NCBI RefSeq assembly: GCF_000210295.1 | Contig: NC_026738.1 | Location: 310,001-374,000 of the forward strand | Length of the DNA: 64,000 nt | Direction: 5' to 3' | From: Trypanosoma brucei gambiense DAL972 | Taxonomy: Eukaryota > Euglenozoa > Kinetoplastea > Trypanosomatida > Trypanosomatidae | In this document: piece by piece, positions 51,931 to 61,907 of the stretch | How positions within the stretch are numbered: the first letter of the stretch is position 1 | How the letters are laid out: every line of letters begins with the position of its first letter | Translations under genes and position numbers: made by a program | The notes under the pieces: model-generated | The model's input: only the letters and a program-made list of their open reading frames with translations | Database searches by the model: none | Told to the model about the DNA's origin: nothing

Positions 51931-52233
51931 ATGTTTTGCTCCACTTGCGTCTCGCTGGTCGGTGTGATTTCAGCCTTGATGCTCTTAAGTTATTTGGGTT
52001 TCGTGATCATTTACGTTCCCGTCTACCGCTATTTAGCCATCACTGTGCTGTTGCTGTTGCTTTCGTACAGGCTTTCAGTTTGGCGATTCCTGCCAACAGA
52101 ACGGGCGCACGTGCGGCGACTGGCAGAAAAAATAGTCGAGAGGCGACGCGCCTACGCTTTGCCAACCTCTGAGGAGCCGAGGAGTGATGTCGGTGCTAAC
52201 GCTTTATATGTCCCCGCTGCCCCTTATTTATAG
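51931..52233 (+). CDS. small membrane protein with two predicted TM helices
   Basis: The frame is 100 residues from ATG 51931, after an A-rich leader and an acceptor at 51721-51722. Residues about 5-29 and 33-46 are hydrophobic (VSLVGVISALMLLSYLGFVIIYV; YLAITVLLLLLSYRL), separated by a short PVYR turn. The second half is soluble and basic-then-acidic (RRLAEKIVERRRAY; TSEEPRSD). Such hairpins occur in subunits of mitochondrial or ER complexes, but I do not recognise it. Its composition (GCN, CTN, CGN codons) is less biased than the spacer artefacts, which supports a real gene. Confidence 0.6.
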   Translation: MFCSTCVSLVGVISALMLLSYLGFVIIYVPVYRYLAITVLLLLLSYRLSVWRFLPTERAHVRRLAEKIVERRRAYALPTSEEPRSDVGANALYVPAAPYL

Positions 52234-53037
52234 TTTCGATTTGACTTTTATTAATTAAATTAAGAAATCTTATTCTCTTTAATTATTATTTTGTTTGTTT
52301 GTTTGTTCTTTTGTTTTGTTACCTCCGTTTGTTTCGCATCTTCCAGGGGCCACGCTATGCACAAAGAGTGAAGCTGGCGTTATTAGTGGATCATGGCGAA
52401 GAGGAGTGTTTCATTTTGTATTATTATTATTTCTTCCGGTGCTTTTCTTCCTTGGCATTACTTTTGTAGTGCTCTACGTCAGTACGTTTTTTTGGAAGTG
52501 TGCTCGTACTCCGCCGCACTACTCCTGTTACTACCTCTACTACTGATAAACTTCATTAACAATTGATTACGAAAAATCATGATCATAATAGTTGTATCGA
52601 ACAGTTAAGAAGATGACACACGCACACATGTGTGTTTGCACTCGTTTTCTATTTCATTTCTTCTCTCGTACTTTTTCTACTTCTCGTTTCCACCGTTGCT
52701 ATTCGTAAATTGGGGTGCACTTAATCTCAAACAAGCGGTAATAGTAGCGGAAGAAAGTGAGTGTTCGTCTGCTGGAGGAAAAGAAACAGCACCAGCGGGG
52801 AGGAGGAAATACCTGACGGGCTCTTGTAAGAACGAAAGGGGGTAAACTATAAATATATACATTTGTCGGAGCATTCATTCCTCACACGTACAAAGTGGAA
52901 CAAAGGTTCAACTGAAACAGTTTGAAGTGGAAAAGGAAAGAAAAGAGGGAGTGGGAAAAGGACAAAACAAAAAAGAAAGGGGAGGAAGGAAAGCCAGACT
53001 GGACCAAGCAACAAAGAGGAATCTATAGGGAAAGGGA
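52234..53037 (+). other. intergenic region
   Basis: No gene supported. T-rich (TTTG)n near 52290-52320, T/C-rich at 52640-52700, and then A/G-rich from about 52740 to the CSL4 start. The hydrophobic frame at 52295-52546 has no internal ATG. Confidence 0.6.
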
Positions 53038-53967
53038 ATGGCAGTCATAGTAAAGACTGGTAAGTGCGTATCACCAGGAGATGTTTTGTATGCTACTGAC
53101 ATCTATGATGCAATAGGCACCATAGTGGTGGCTGCATCCGATACCGGAGCTGTTAGTGCTGGTAATCATGCTGACGATGCCATTATTGCTGGGACCGGAT
53201 GCTATTCTCGTGTCGTTTCCAAGCCTGATGGTGCGGTGTCAAGCCAAATCATTACGACACTTCTGGGCATTGTGCAGTGGAGTGGCAATGTCGTTTCGGT
53301 ACGGCAGCCGACAAAAAGGGCCCGCGATGCCACGACAATTGAAGTGGTGTCGCTTAACGCTTTAAAGGACGCGGGTACGTGTGGAGACTCGGCTACGCCA
53401 CGTTTGTCAACGCCGGGGGAAGCAACTTCATCAGTGAGCGAAACACCGGCCTCAACTGCGGTGTCGACTGCGCCAAAGTCATTGTGGATTTCGACATCAG
53501 TATTCGGGCCCCGTATGGGAGATAATGTTCATCTGCGTGTCGTCCGCGTATCCCGCTCCTTCGCGTATGGCGAGATCATAGCCGTAAACGGAACGTGGTG
53601 CAGTAACAGTGGTAGCAACGGTGGTGGTGGCGGGGCACTGGGTGGTTTTCGAGGTGTTATTCGGATGGAGGACATTCGCCCCTTCAAGCCCCGAAAGGAT
53701 CAACTGTCACCACCGCCACCTGCTGATGCTTTTCAGGATGGTGATGTGGTGGTTGCAACGGTGTTGTCACAGTCGGATGTGCGGCAGTACCAACTGAGTA
53801 CTGTAGCTGAGCATTGTGGTGTTGTGGAGGCCTTCACAGTGTTGAACAGCAACGGTCGCGAGAGGCGCGTGCGATTGCGGCACATTCCCGAGTGTCGCGA
53901 CATGATGAAGTGCCCACTAAGCGGTAATTTGCACCGCCGGTGGTGCCCGCTAATTCGGTTAGTCTAA
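53038..53967 (+). CDS. CSL4: exosome cap subunit CSL4
   Basis: This 309-residue protein is a subunit of the RNA exosome cap, which guides RNA into the 3'-5' decay and processing machine. The N-terminal domain opens with KTGKCVSPGDVLYA, the CSL4 pattern. After a Thr/Ser/Ala-rich linker (about 112-160) comes an S1-like RNA-binding domain (MGDNVHLRVVRVSRSFAYGEIIAVNG, then GFRGVIRMEDIRPF, and FQDGDVVVATVLSQSDVRQYQLST), interrupted by a Gly/Ser-rich loop (NSGSNGGGGGALGG). The C-terminus holds a Cys pair region (C291, C297, C308 area) that is probably the vestigial zinc ribbon of CSL4. From memory, T. brucei CSL4 lies on chromosome 5, which supports the assignment. The ATG at 53038 follows a purine-rich leader. 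Confidence 0.9.
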   Translation: MAVIVKTGKCVSPGDVLYATDIYDAIGTIVVAASDTGAVSAGNHADDAIIAGTGCYSRVVSKPDGAVSSQIITTLLGIVQWSGNVVSVRQPTKRARDATTIEVVSLNALKDAGTCGDSATPRLSTPGEATSSVSETPASTAVSTAPKSLWISTSVFGPRMGDNVHLRVVRVSRSFAYGEIIAVNGTWCSNSGSNGGGGGALGGFRGVIRMEDIRPFKPRKDQLSPPPPADAFQDGDVVVATVLSQSDVRQYQLSTVAEHCGVVEAFTVLNSNGRERRVRLRHIPECRDMMKCPLSGNLHRRWCPLIRLV

Positions 53968-54610
53968 GTGACTTGTCATCTCTTCGTCTTGTGCGTACGT
54001 GTGCATACGCACTGGCGTGTTTGATGCAGCAGTGGTGAATTTTAACAACTCGGTTACACGGGTTGGTACATTTTTGTATAAGGGAGGGAAGGGTGATCAG
54101 AGAAGACGGGATGCCTTTTCCTTTCGGCTCTGTTATGGTGGCTGCTGCATGCATCAACTTTGATGGGTAAAAGGTGTGGGTGGAGAATCTAAACCAGGTC
54201 GTAAATATATGGTCGCATAAACACAAATGTATGAATGACGCTGCTGCTGCTAACCCTATCGTTTTTTTTGTGCATTTCTTTTATATAATTGTTCCTTCTT
54301 TTCGTGCATGTTTCGTTTGCCATTTGTTGCTGTAGGATCGGTGTGGACGTTTTTTTTTTTTAATTATCATAAACAAAGTTGACAAAGATAAAAGTAGTGA
54401 ATTTTCAAAGTTTTCTCTATTTCATTAAGTGCATATACAAGAGAGACTCGTTCATAACGAAGGTTGTATCACCCTGTCATCAGGAGAAGAACTGAGGCGT
54501 GAAGATATCCCAGGGAAGTTATACCATCCGATAGCAGTACTGCAACCCTTCAAGTAACTCTACAATTCTGTTTATTCCTCTACAGCTATTTGCGTCTACC
54601 CACTACTGAA
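53968..54610 (+). other. intergenic region
   Basis: No gene supported. It contains a T tract at 54350-54362 and a final pyrimidine-rich stretch leading to the acceptor at 54584-54585. Confidence 0.6.
54562..54585 (+). promoter_or_regulatory. predicted trans-splice acceptor for the ketoacyl reductase gene
   Basis: ATTCTGTTTATTCCTCTACAG ends with AG at 54584-54585, giving a 25-nt leader before ATG 54611 and leaving the upstream TTG unlikely as a start. Confidence 0.6.
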
Positions 54611-55546
54611 ATGTTATTTGACTGCACTTTGCTGTCGTTGCTCGGTGCCATGGTAGCAGCTATTGGCCTCTACCGCGTGGTTCAGTTTGTACATTTAACT
54701 TTCTTCAGTACCGGCCACGACCTCAAACGTCGCTACTCCAAAGCTGGAGATTGGGCAGTCGTAACTGGTGGGACGGAAGGTATTGGTCGGGCAGTGGCAC
54801 TTGACCTCGCCAATCGTGGCTTTAATGTTTGCGTCATCTCCCGCACACAATCAAAGCTGGACGAGGTGGTAGCCGAAATTGAGAAATGCGGCACAAGGGG
54901 GCACTCCATCGCTTTCGACTTTGCAACCGCTGGTGAGGCGGAGTACAAAATGCTTTTTGCGAAATTGGATTCGCTAGCGGTTGGGCTACTGGTTAACAAC
55001 GTCGGTGTGAATTACACTTACGCCAACTACTTTGATGAAGCGGATTTGGTGGATGACTTGCGTATCATTAAGGTCAACTGTGAGGCCACCACACGAATGA
55101 CAAAGTTCTTTGCGCCGCGGATGAAGGCCCGCCGTGCCGGTGGAATTGTGCTGCTCGGTTCCTTCTCTGCAGTTACTCCAGCGCCTCTGCTCGCAACGTA
55201 CGCCGGCACGAAGGCATTTAACGTTTCATTTGGCGATGCCCTTTTCTACGAACTCAAGAAGTTTGGTGTGGATGTTTTGGTTGTGACACCAAATCTTGTT
55301 GTCAGCAGAATGACGCAAGGCGCAAGCACCCGGGCACCGAAGGAAACGTTCCTTACCGTAGGCGCGGCTGCCATGGCGCGTCAAACGTTGAATCAACTCG
55401 GTGTTGTGAACCGCACCGCCGGCCACCGAAACCACATTATCATCGAAGCCATCGCCCGTCTCTTGCCCGAGTCTTTGCGTGGTGAAAAGATGTTGGCAAT
55501 GCACGAAAGCATTAAGAAACGAGCAGAGCGCAAGGCGAAACAGTAA
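54611..55546 (+). CDS. short-chain dehydrogenase, likely very-long-chain 3-ketoacyl-CoA reductase
   Basis: This 311-residue protein is an ER-type short-chain dehydrogenase. An N-terminal hydrophobic helix (about 5-25) precedes the NAD(P)-binding motif TGGTEGIG at 52-59; further SDR marks are NNVGVNY (129-135), the catalytic Ser around 184-186 and YAGTK with Y197 and K201. The overall pattern (membrane anchor, DWAVVTGGTEGIGRA, and the VxTxLV-type segment VVTPNLVVSRMT) matches 3-ketoacyl-CoA reductase/17-beta-HSD12, the second enzyme of the fatty-acid elongase cycle. That would fit the trypanosome elongase pathway, which makes most of its fatty acids by ELO enzymes. The C-terminus is Lys/Arg-rich (KKRAERKAKQ) and may retain the protein in the ER. 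Steroid-type substrates cannot be excluded from sequence alone. Confidence 0.88.
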   Translation: MLFDCTLLSLLGAMVAAIGLYRVVQFVHLTFFSTGHDLKRRYSKAGDWAVVTGGTEGIGRAVALDLANRGFNVCVISRTQSKLDEVVAEIEKCGTRGHSIAFDFATAGEAEYKMLFAKLDSLAVGLLVNNVGVNYTYANYFDEADLVDDLRIIKVNCEATTRMTKFFAPRMKARRAGGIVLLGSFSAVTPAPLLATYAGTKAFNVSFGDALFYELKKFGVDVLVVTPNLVVSRMTQGASTRAPKETFLTVGAAAMARQTLNQLGVVNRTAGHRNHIIIEAIARLLPESLRGEKMLAMHESIKKRAERKAKQ

Positions 55547-56494
55547 GAACAGATGAAGAAGAGGGTAGGGGGGGGGAATATATATATATACATATATTTA
55601 TTTATTTATATAAAGAAAAACAAATGGTGCAGAATAACGACTACAGCTGCGACCCCAACAGCGAAAATGTGATACGAGCTGGCGGCACACAAGACAAATA
55701 AAAGGGAAAAAGTTGTGAATAATAGAGGGGAGGGGGAGAGAGGGGGGGGGGAAAAAACATGGCATTTTGTGACACCAAAAGTGATTCAGGGGAAAGGTAT
55801 GACAATAGCATGAAGTACGGAATTCACAGCGCCTTGACTGCGCAGGATTCTTTTCATACCCTTTCTCTCCCTTTTTTTTTTTACCTTTTCTTTTCTTTTC
55901 CTTTTCCCATGCCCCTTCTTTTTCTGTCTTTCCGTCACCATCTATATTTTTTTTGTTTGTATTTTCAACGGCGCGGCACACTTGAGCAATTGGAACAACT
56001 CACGCAGCGGTTGGAGGGGAATTAGCTGCTTTTCATTTATTTCAATGCTTCTCCATCCGTTTTTTTCTTTTTTTTCTTTTTGCTGCTTCTACTACACACC
56101 GGAAATAGAAATAAAAAAAAAAATGGGCGGACTGGGGATGCGCGTAAAGAAAAAAAAAACTTCATCACGTCACACGATGTCGTTGATGGGAATTAAAATG
56201 TGAGGACGCGGAGAATACTTTTTTTTTTTTTTTTGAAGGAAACAACGAAACGAAGCGAAAAAAAAAGAAAATTATAAAACGGATAAGAAAGGAACATGAA
56301 TAAAGGAAAAGAAAGGCAAGAAGAGGCGTCTGGCCGTCACCATGCGGCGTGCATGAAGGTAAGGGAGAGTTCGCACCGTCTTTTTTTTTTTTTTAAATAA
56401 TAATAATAATTATTATTATTATTATGCGTGAGAGGGGGAAAGGGTGCTTGATTCCAAAGTTGTCGCCTTCATTTTATTATTATTATTATTGAAA

Positions 56495-56529
<35 letters not shown>

Positions 56530-56864
56530 AAATAAATAAATAAATAAATATATTAATATATTTACATACTTATTTTTTAGTTGTTGTTTCGCTTTGTGCT
56601 TCGACTGTCATTGGTGCACCTTGTGCCCGTGTGTTGTTGTGGCTCCTCCAATGCCAAAAAAAAAAAAGGACAATTTCGTTTTCTTCCATATATCTCCTTT
56701 TGCTTTGTTGTGTAAATCAAAACATTTTCTTTGTTTTTTTTTAAAAAATTAATTGCCTTCCCCTTTGTTACAACAAATCGAGGTATAAATAGATAAATAA
56801 ATTAGTAAATAAATATATACATACATTTATTTACTAGTTTTTTTTTTTTTTAAAGGGCATCAAA
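55547..56864 (+). other. intergenic region with many simple repeats
   Basis: No gene supported. It contains a G run and TA repeats (55570-55600), T and A homopolymers (56220-56234, 56381-56394), AAT/ATT trinucleotides (56396-56425, 56474-56490), a CA run at about 56496-56524 followed by AAAT repeats, and a T tract at about 56838-56851 that could act as the splice tract for the next gene. Confidence 0.7.
56495..56552 (+). repeat. CA run followed by AAAT tetranucleotide repeat
   Basis: About 15 CA units followed by AAATAAAT units, then AT-rich sequence. Simple-sequence DNA in a spacer. Confidence 0.9.
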
Positions 56865-57431
56865 ATGATGCCCGTCGCGGGTAGCTCCAATTGCTGCGGC
56901 AGTGTTTACCGTTTGTCATGTGGTACTGGAGGATTAAAACATGAAGAGCAGATGCTTCGTATTGGTGCCAATTCAACTGTTCTTACAAGTTCTGCTGCAA
57001 CAACACTTATTGTAGAAGATACGCATGATGACACATGCACATGTGAGTCTCCACTCATCCCGATGCAATTTACCCAACCTGTTGAGGTTTTAGATGCAAT
57101 ACTTTTCTCTGAAGCGGCGTTACGTGAAAAGCGTCGTGAGGAGATTAGAATGGAGGATGAGAAACTACTGAAGGCGAGAAGGGAAAATATATTAAAACAA
57201 CCTCCACTGGTTGTTAGGCCGCCATTGTTGAGTCCCTTCTGTCCTAATGGACTTCCACCGCTCGAAATTAAACAAGAACCGCTTTTTATGGAGAAGGATA
57301 CGGTGGTTTCATCCATACGTGAAGAACTTCAGAAGCAGCGGCGTGAGAAGGCAGAAACTGAAGCGGCGTTACAAGAGGCAGAACTCGCTGCATTAGAGCT
57401 CAAATTGCTGTTACAGAAGGTGAGCATCTGA
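56865..57431 (+). CDS. small unknown protein with C-terminal coiled coil
   Basis: This 188-residue protein starts at ATG 56865 directly after a T tract (acceptor uncertain). Residues 1-55 contain several Cys (CC at 10-11, C19, CTC near 58-60) and Ser/Thr. Residues about 75-112 form a charged helix (LREKRREEIRMEDEKLLKARRENI), followed by a Pro-rich segment (PPLVVRPPLLSP) and a final coiled coil (REELQKQRREKAETEAALQEAE). There is no recognised domain. It lies next to a TPH-type axonemal candidate and could be cytoskeletal, but that is only a positional guess. Confidence 0.65.
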   Translation: MMPVAGSSNCCGSVYRLSCGTGGLKHEEQMLRIGANSTVLTSSAATTLIVEDTHDDTCTCESPLIPMQFTQPVEVLDAILFSEAALREKRREEIRMEDEKLLKARRENILKQPPLVVRPPLLSPFCPNGLPPLEIKQEPLFMEKDTVVSSIREELQKQRREKAETEAALQEAELAALELKLLLQKVSI

Positions 57432-58343
57432 TTCATTTTATTTTATTTTATTTTCTTCCTTTGCTCTCCTGCTTTAATTCTTATGAAGCGGAAGCTGTAC
57501 CATATATATCATGTTGAAGTGCAATGGGCACTTGCACACACATATATATATATATGTATCGTGATGTATATATATATATATATATATTACATGTTTATGT
57601 GATGCGTGCATTACACATTTGTGCTTTTGTTGTCGTTGTCGTCGTTGTTTTTCTTTACCCCTGCTGAAGTGTATTCTGTTGAGAAAAAACACGGGATTTT
57701 TAATTTCCCACTTTGTTGCACTTGAGAATATATGTTGTAAACCTCATTTTTTTTTCCCCTCTCAAAAAAAAAAAAATAAAATAATGAGGAAGAACAAAAG
57801 AAAACGCATCTTCTTTTTTTTTTTTTTTGCCTTCCATTTGCTTATTGTGCGCTCTTTGGAAGTTTTTTAGGTGAAGCGAAAAACAAAACAAAAAAAGTGG
57901 TGATATAAAATATTTATATAAAACCGTGTGCCACATCTGGCTGGGACACGTACGCTGACGGTGCGCGGGGTTCCATTAGACACTTCACGATTCCGCAAAA
58001 AAAAAAGGAACACCTCAACCCAGTTGAAAGGTGTGTGTGTGTGGAAAAACTGGAACCAACAACAGCAACAAAATAACACACAAAAAAAGAAAGAACATTA
58101 CATAAATAGAGTTTTTTAAAAAAAAAAGAAAAAAAGAAAAAAGAAAGGAAAGGAAGGAAAAGGAAAAAAAAAGAGGTGCTTCACACTCACTAACCCCGCC
58201 CCCAAGATATATTTAGTGGTAAGGTTACAATTTTCACTCATTTCACCTCGCCCCTTGTGTGTAAACATCAGATCTATATTAAATTCTTGCGCCATTTAAA
58301 CTGAGGCGAAAGTTTTTTTTTTCTTTGTTAAAAAAAAAAAAAG
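57432..58343 (+). other. intergenic region
   Basis: No gene supported. It contains TTTTA repeats right after the stop, TA runs near 57541-57590, A and T homopolymers, and from about 57880 an A-rich stretch that fits a long leader for the next gene. T tract at 58312-58329. Confidence 0.6.
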
Positions 58344-59795
58344 ATGGCTCACGTTGCAATCCGGCGACAGCGAGAGGAGGAGCAGCGCGCTCGTGAACAG
58401 GCCCAAGCTGTGGAGAAGCGTATGCGATTGGCTGCTAACTTTGAGACACGGAGTGAGAAGGTTTATGAACAAAAAGATTTAATGCGACGCCTCGATCTTG
58501 TGCGTGCCAAACACGATGATGCCCTCGTCGCCCGCCGTCAACGGCTTGCTGCAATGCTCCTACGAGAGAAGGAAGAACATGAGGCGATGTTAAATAATCT
58601 CACAGAGACGGATGAGCAGCGACGTGATCGGCTTATTCGGAAAGCGCGCGAACTGCGGGCCCAACAGCAGCATCACCTTCGTGTGGATGCTCAGAAGCGG
58701 CATGAACGTCTCTTTCGTGAAAAGATTGATTGCCTTCGCCTTGCGGAGAGTCGTTTGAGGGTCATGCAAGTTGCTAATGCCCGCTTTGAACAACTTGCAT
58801 TAGCAGAGAGACGCAAGGAGGAGCAGCAGCGGGAGGAGGAATTCTTTGCGCAACAACGGGTTGAGGAGAATCGGCTTGCGAATGAGCGAGCTCAGAAGGA
58901 CTTAGAGGAGGATTACATACGAAAGCAGGCTGTTGTAAAGGCGCTAGCGGCACAAGTAGAGGGGAATAAAATGCGGGCGGAACAACACCAACTGGAGGTT
59001 AAGAAAGAGAATGAAGCCTTCTGTCGTGCTGTAGAGGAGGAGAGAGCGGCGGAGGCTCAGAAGAAGATGGAAGCCCGCATCGCCCGAGCAGCACTCGCAA
59101 AGGAGATGAGTGAATTCAACGAGCAGTTGCGCACTGCGCGGCGGCAGGAATATGAACGACTCCAAAAGGAAGACAGGGAAGTGCTTGACCGAATGCTGGC
59201 AGAATTGGCGGAGCAAGAGCAGGAGGAAAAACGGCGTAAACATGAGCTGCGTGCGAATGCCAGGTTGCATCTGAAGGAAGTTGAGAGGCAGATGAACCAG
59301 CGCAAGGAGGATATGGAAAACTTAGACAAACTGTGGGAGGAGGAGAACAACAAGGTGTGGGAAAAGCGCGAGGCCCACTGGCGTGCGGATGAGGAGAAAC
59401 GGCGTAAACTCCTGCGTAATGTACTTATCGTACGCCGGCAGCAGGTTCTGGACAAACGGCAACAGGAGAAGGAGGCAGTAGAGAGAGCTGAAGTAGAGAG
59501 ACAAGAGTTCCGTAATATGATTGCGGGGTTGGCTGATATTGATGCAATGGAGCGAGCGCAACGTTTTGCAGTGGCAAAGGAAAACCAAAAGTACCTCGAG
59601 TCTCAGGTGCAACGGCGCAATGCAGAGAAGGAGGAGGTGCGAATGGCAATGAAGACAGCGCTGACTGCTGAGCAAGAGAAGGAGAAGGTGCATGCAGAGA
59701 GAATCAAGAGGGAAATAGAGAACTTAGAGCGGGCAAAACCGGAGCGTTACAAGGACGTGCCGCTGTTGCCCCGGCAACGATTCCCACCAATCTAG
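58344..59795 (+). CDS. TPH-domain coiled-coil protein, CFAP53/MNS1-like axonemal candidate
   Basis: This 483-residue protein is one long Arg/Glu/Gln-rich helix of the trichohyalin-plectin-homology type. The length agrees with CFAP53 (CCDC11) and MNS1, microtubule inner proteins of ciliary doublets. Features include a highly charged repeating RRQ/EEQ pattern, a central RAEQHQLEVKKENEAFCRAVEEERAAEAQ segment, and a C-terminus that breaks the helix with Pro-rich KDVPLLPRQRFPPI. There is no signal peptide or membrane segment. CFAP53 is my slight preference because of the order of charged blocks; CFAP45 and MNS1 remain possible. A location inside flagellar doublet microtubules is inferred from the family. 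Confidence 0.8.
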   Translation: MAHVAIRRQREEEQRAREQAQAVEKRMRLAANFETRSEKVYEQKDLMRRLDLVRAKHDDALVARRQRLAAMLLREKEEHEAMLNNLTETDEQRRDRLIRKARELRAQQQHHLRVDAQKRHERLFREKIDCLRLAESRLRVMQVANARFEQLALAERRKEEQQREEEFFAQQRVEENRLANERAQKDLEEDYIRKQAVVKALAAQVEGNKMRAEQHQLEVKKENEAFCRAVEEERAAEAQKKMEARIARAALAKEMSEFNEQLRTARRQEYERLQKEDREVLDRMLAELAEQEQEEKRRKHELRANARLHLKEVERQMNQRKEDMENLDKLWEEENNKVWEKREAHWRADEEKRRKLLRNVLIVRRQQVLDKRQQEKEAVERAEVERQEFRNMIAGLADIDAMERAQRFAVAKENQKYLESQVQRRNAEKEEVRMAMKTALTAEQEKEKVHAERIKREIENLERAKPERYKDVPLLPRQRFPPI

Positions 59796-60772
59796 ACATA
59801 GTGACAGCAAGGTAAATTAAAGCAAAAGCAAAAGCAAAAGTAACGCAAAGGAACGAAAGAGAAAGAGGGGAAGAAGAAGAGAGAGAGAGAAAAAAAAAAG
59901 AAGGAAGTAGGACAAAAGAGGGAGGGACGTGGTGTGAAATGTGAAAAGGAAAGAATAAATAATCCACAAACGCTCATACACATTCACATGTGCGTGTGGA
60001 AGAGGATAGTTGGATTGTGAGAAAGGTACGTATGTTTTTTTTTTATTTATATACGTGTGTGTCTTTGTGTCCTCGTGTTTGCTAGTGTGTGCGGTAAAGA
60101 CAGAAAAGAAAAAAAGAAAGCATCTCTTCATATTGCTTCCATTACTTTCTCATTTCGGTTTCCGCGCATGCTTGTTTCAAATAGTGCTGATTATATTTGG
60201 TGTGGTGGCTACTGTTGTTTCGAAGATGTATAGGCGGGTGAAGGCGTGCATGTATCAATCCAACTTAATGTCTGATCTCCCCTAATCTTAGCCCATTTCC
60301 GCCGCTGCGTTTTAAAGCATAAAGAATATTTGTATATATATATATATATATATGAGTTTGCCGGGGCGGCCTGTTCTTCTTCCTCCCTTTTTCTTTGCTC
60401 CTTTTTTTTCTGTTGTGAGAACTGAATGGTGAAAGAAGGGAGATGTTGCTCTAATGGCAACCGTGGGAAGATGTACTTTACCTTTCGCGTTTTTATAGTG
60501 CAGCACGCATATATATATATATATATGTTTGTGTGTCTTTTATTCCCCCCTTTCCTCTTCAATGAACACCTATGCTTTGTAATTTTGTGTGTTAACAAAT
60601 GCCTTTGTAGATTTGTTGATGCTTATTCATTCGTTCATTCACTTTTCCTGTCTTCTGCTCAACATTACTGCCTGCATTGACCCCGACGTCGTTGTATTTC
60701 AGCCAACAGAAGGCATCGGTACAACGCAGGAGAGCCTCGATCCCGTCCCCATAGATTTGAGTAGCCAATTCT
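59796..60772 (+). other. intergenic region
   Basis: No gene supported. Purine-rich at 59815-59960, TA runs at about 60334-60352 and 60510-60526, and T/C-rich DNA at 60540-60700 ending in TTGTATTTCAG (AG at 60701-60702), the probable acceptor of the LicD-like gene. Confidence 0.6.
60636..60702 (+). promoter_or_regulatory. predicted trans-splice acceptor for the LicD-like gene
   Basis: Pyrimidine-rich sequence (CACTTTTCCTGTCTTCTGCTC) is followed 40 nt later by GTTGTATTTCAG with AG at 60701-60702; the leader to ATG 60773 would be 70 nt. Confidence 0.5.
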
Positions 60773-61819
60773 ATGCCACTAAATGCTCAACAATTGTTAT
60801 TTCACTTAGCACGACGCAATTCTGCCCCACCATGGCGCTGGTTCCCGACTGCAACAGAGAACAAATTGTTTGAGCGACTTGACACGAGCGGTTCTCCCAC
60901 AGCGCAAGTTGTTTACTCTCAGTTTGTACAGGCACGCCTTCAAGGGAGTTGCAGTGCAGGCACCGCACCAATTCAGCTCGACTTGTTTTTAGATGAGTTG
61001 ACTCCTTCAGACGATGGCGATTACATTTTGAGATGTCCGTTAGCAAACAGTCACTTGATGAAGCGCCTTGTGGTGCCTGCTCCCATGCGGATAGCCATGC
61101 ATGGATTACTGCAGGAAGTTATTGATGTGTTCCAGCAGGCAGGTATTCGTTATTGGGCTGCAGGAGGCACGTTACTTGGGGCCGTACGGCATGGATGCAT
61201 TATTCCGTGGGATGACGATGTGGATTTGGCAATCTCCGTCGAAGATGAGTTGAAGCTCCGATCTGCCTTCAAATACCCGTGCGCCCATGGTAGTGATGAC
61301 AATAGTGGTGATTGCAACTCTGAGTACTCAAGCGAAAGTAGCAGTAATGAAGTTGAGAAGAATGATGGAAACAACGGCGGCAATCTGGTACTTGAGTATG
61401 TGCCACTCTTTGGGTATAAGGTGTATAGCCGTCTGCTACCGCCCCCTTTCCCTTCACCGTCTTTGCCTGGCGTTGGTAGTTCATGCCTAAGGTATGGCTA
61501 TTTTGTTGATATATTTATTATGCGAGAATCCAAAAACCGCTTTGTTTTGGCTCGGGAGTCCGCTCAGCGGACGTGGCCTGACGAGTGGTGGCACGTGGAT
61601 GAGTTGTTTCCATTGCTTCAAAAACCCTTCGCTGCTGTCGCGGGATGTGCGAGTGAGCAGCACCCCCAGACGGCGCTGCAACTATCGGTGGGACGGTACC
61701 CACTCATGCATTTGCACCGGCTGTATGGAGAAACGTGCATGCAAGAAGCCGTCATCCCGCGTGAGCTTCACGGCCGTGAGTTAAGTCACTCGCTCCGAAT
61801 TCCGTTGGAGTTGCTTTGA
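60773..61819 (+). CDS. LicD-family protein (nucleotidyltransferase-fold phosphosugar/phosphocholine transferase type)
   Basis: The 348-residue protein contains the LicD core: GIRYWAAGGTLLGAVRHG followed by IPWDDDVDLAI, with GGTLLG at 131-136 and the acidic metal-binding DDDVD at 147-151. The next segments (YFVDIFIM near 240-250; WWHVDELFPL) match the order seen in LicD and fukutin-related proteins. The family includes bacterial phosphocholine transferase LicD, human FKTN/FKRP (ribitol-phosphate transfer) and fungal Mnn4. A Ser/Asp/Asn-rich insert lies at about 172-205. No signal peptide or transmembrane helix is apparent, unlike Golgi FKRP, so it may be cytosolic, or the start may be wrong. 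The substrate is unknown. Confidence 0.82.
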   Translation: MPLNAQQLLFHLARRNSAPPWRWFPTATENKLFERLDTSGSPTAQVVYSQFVQARLQGSCSAGTAPIQLDLFLDELTPSDDGDYILRCPLANSHLMKRLVVPAPMRIAMHGLLQEVIDVFQQAGIRYWAAGGTLLGAVRHGCIIPWDDDVDLAISVEDELKLRSAFKYPCAHGSDDNSGDCNSEYSSESSSNEVEKNDGNNGGNLVLEYVPLFGYKVYSRLLPPPFPSPSLPGVGSSCLRYGYFVDIFIMRESKNRFVLARESAQRTWPDEWWHVDELFPLLQKPFAAVAGCASEQHPQTALQLSVGRYPLMHLHRLYGETCMQEAVIPRELHGRELSHSLRIPLELL

Positions 61820-61871
61820 GGTTCACACCGGAGGGGGAAATGCCGCGAATGTGCGTGCGTGCGTGCGTATG

Positions 61872-61907
<36 letters not shown>

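Noticed and set aside
52295..52546. Hydrophobic 83-codon frame
   Set aside because: Begins at TTG in a (TTTG)n tract and has no internal ATG; no conserved feature.
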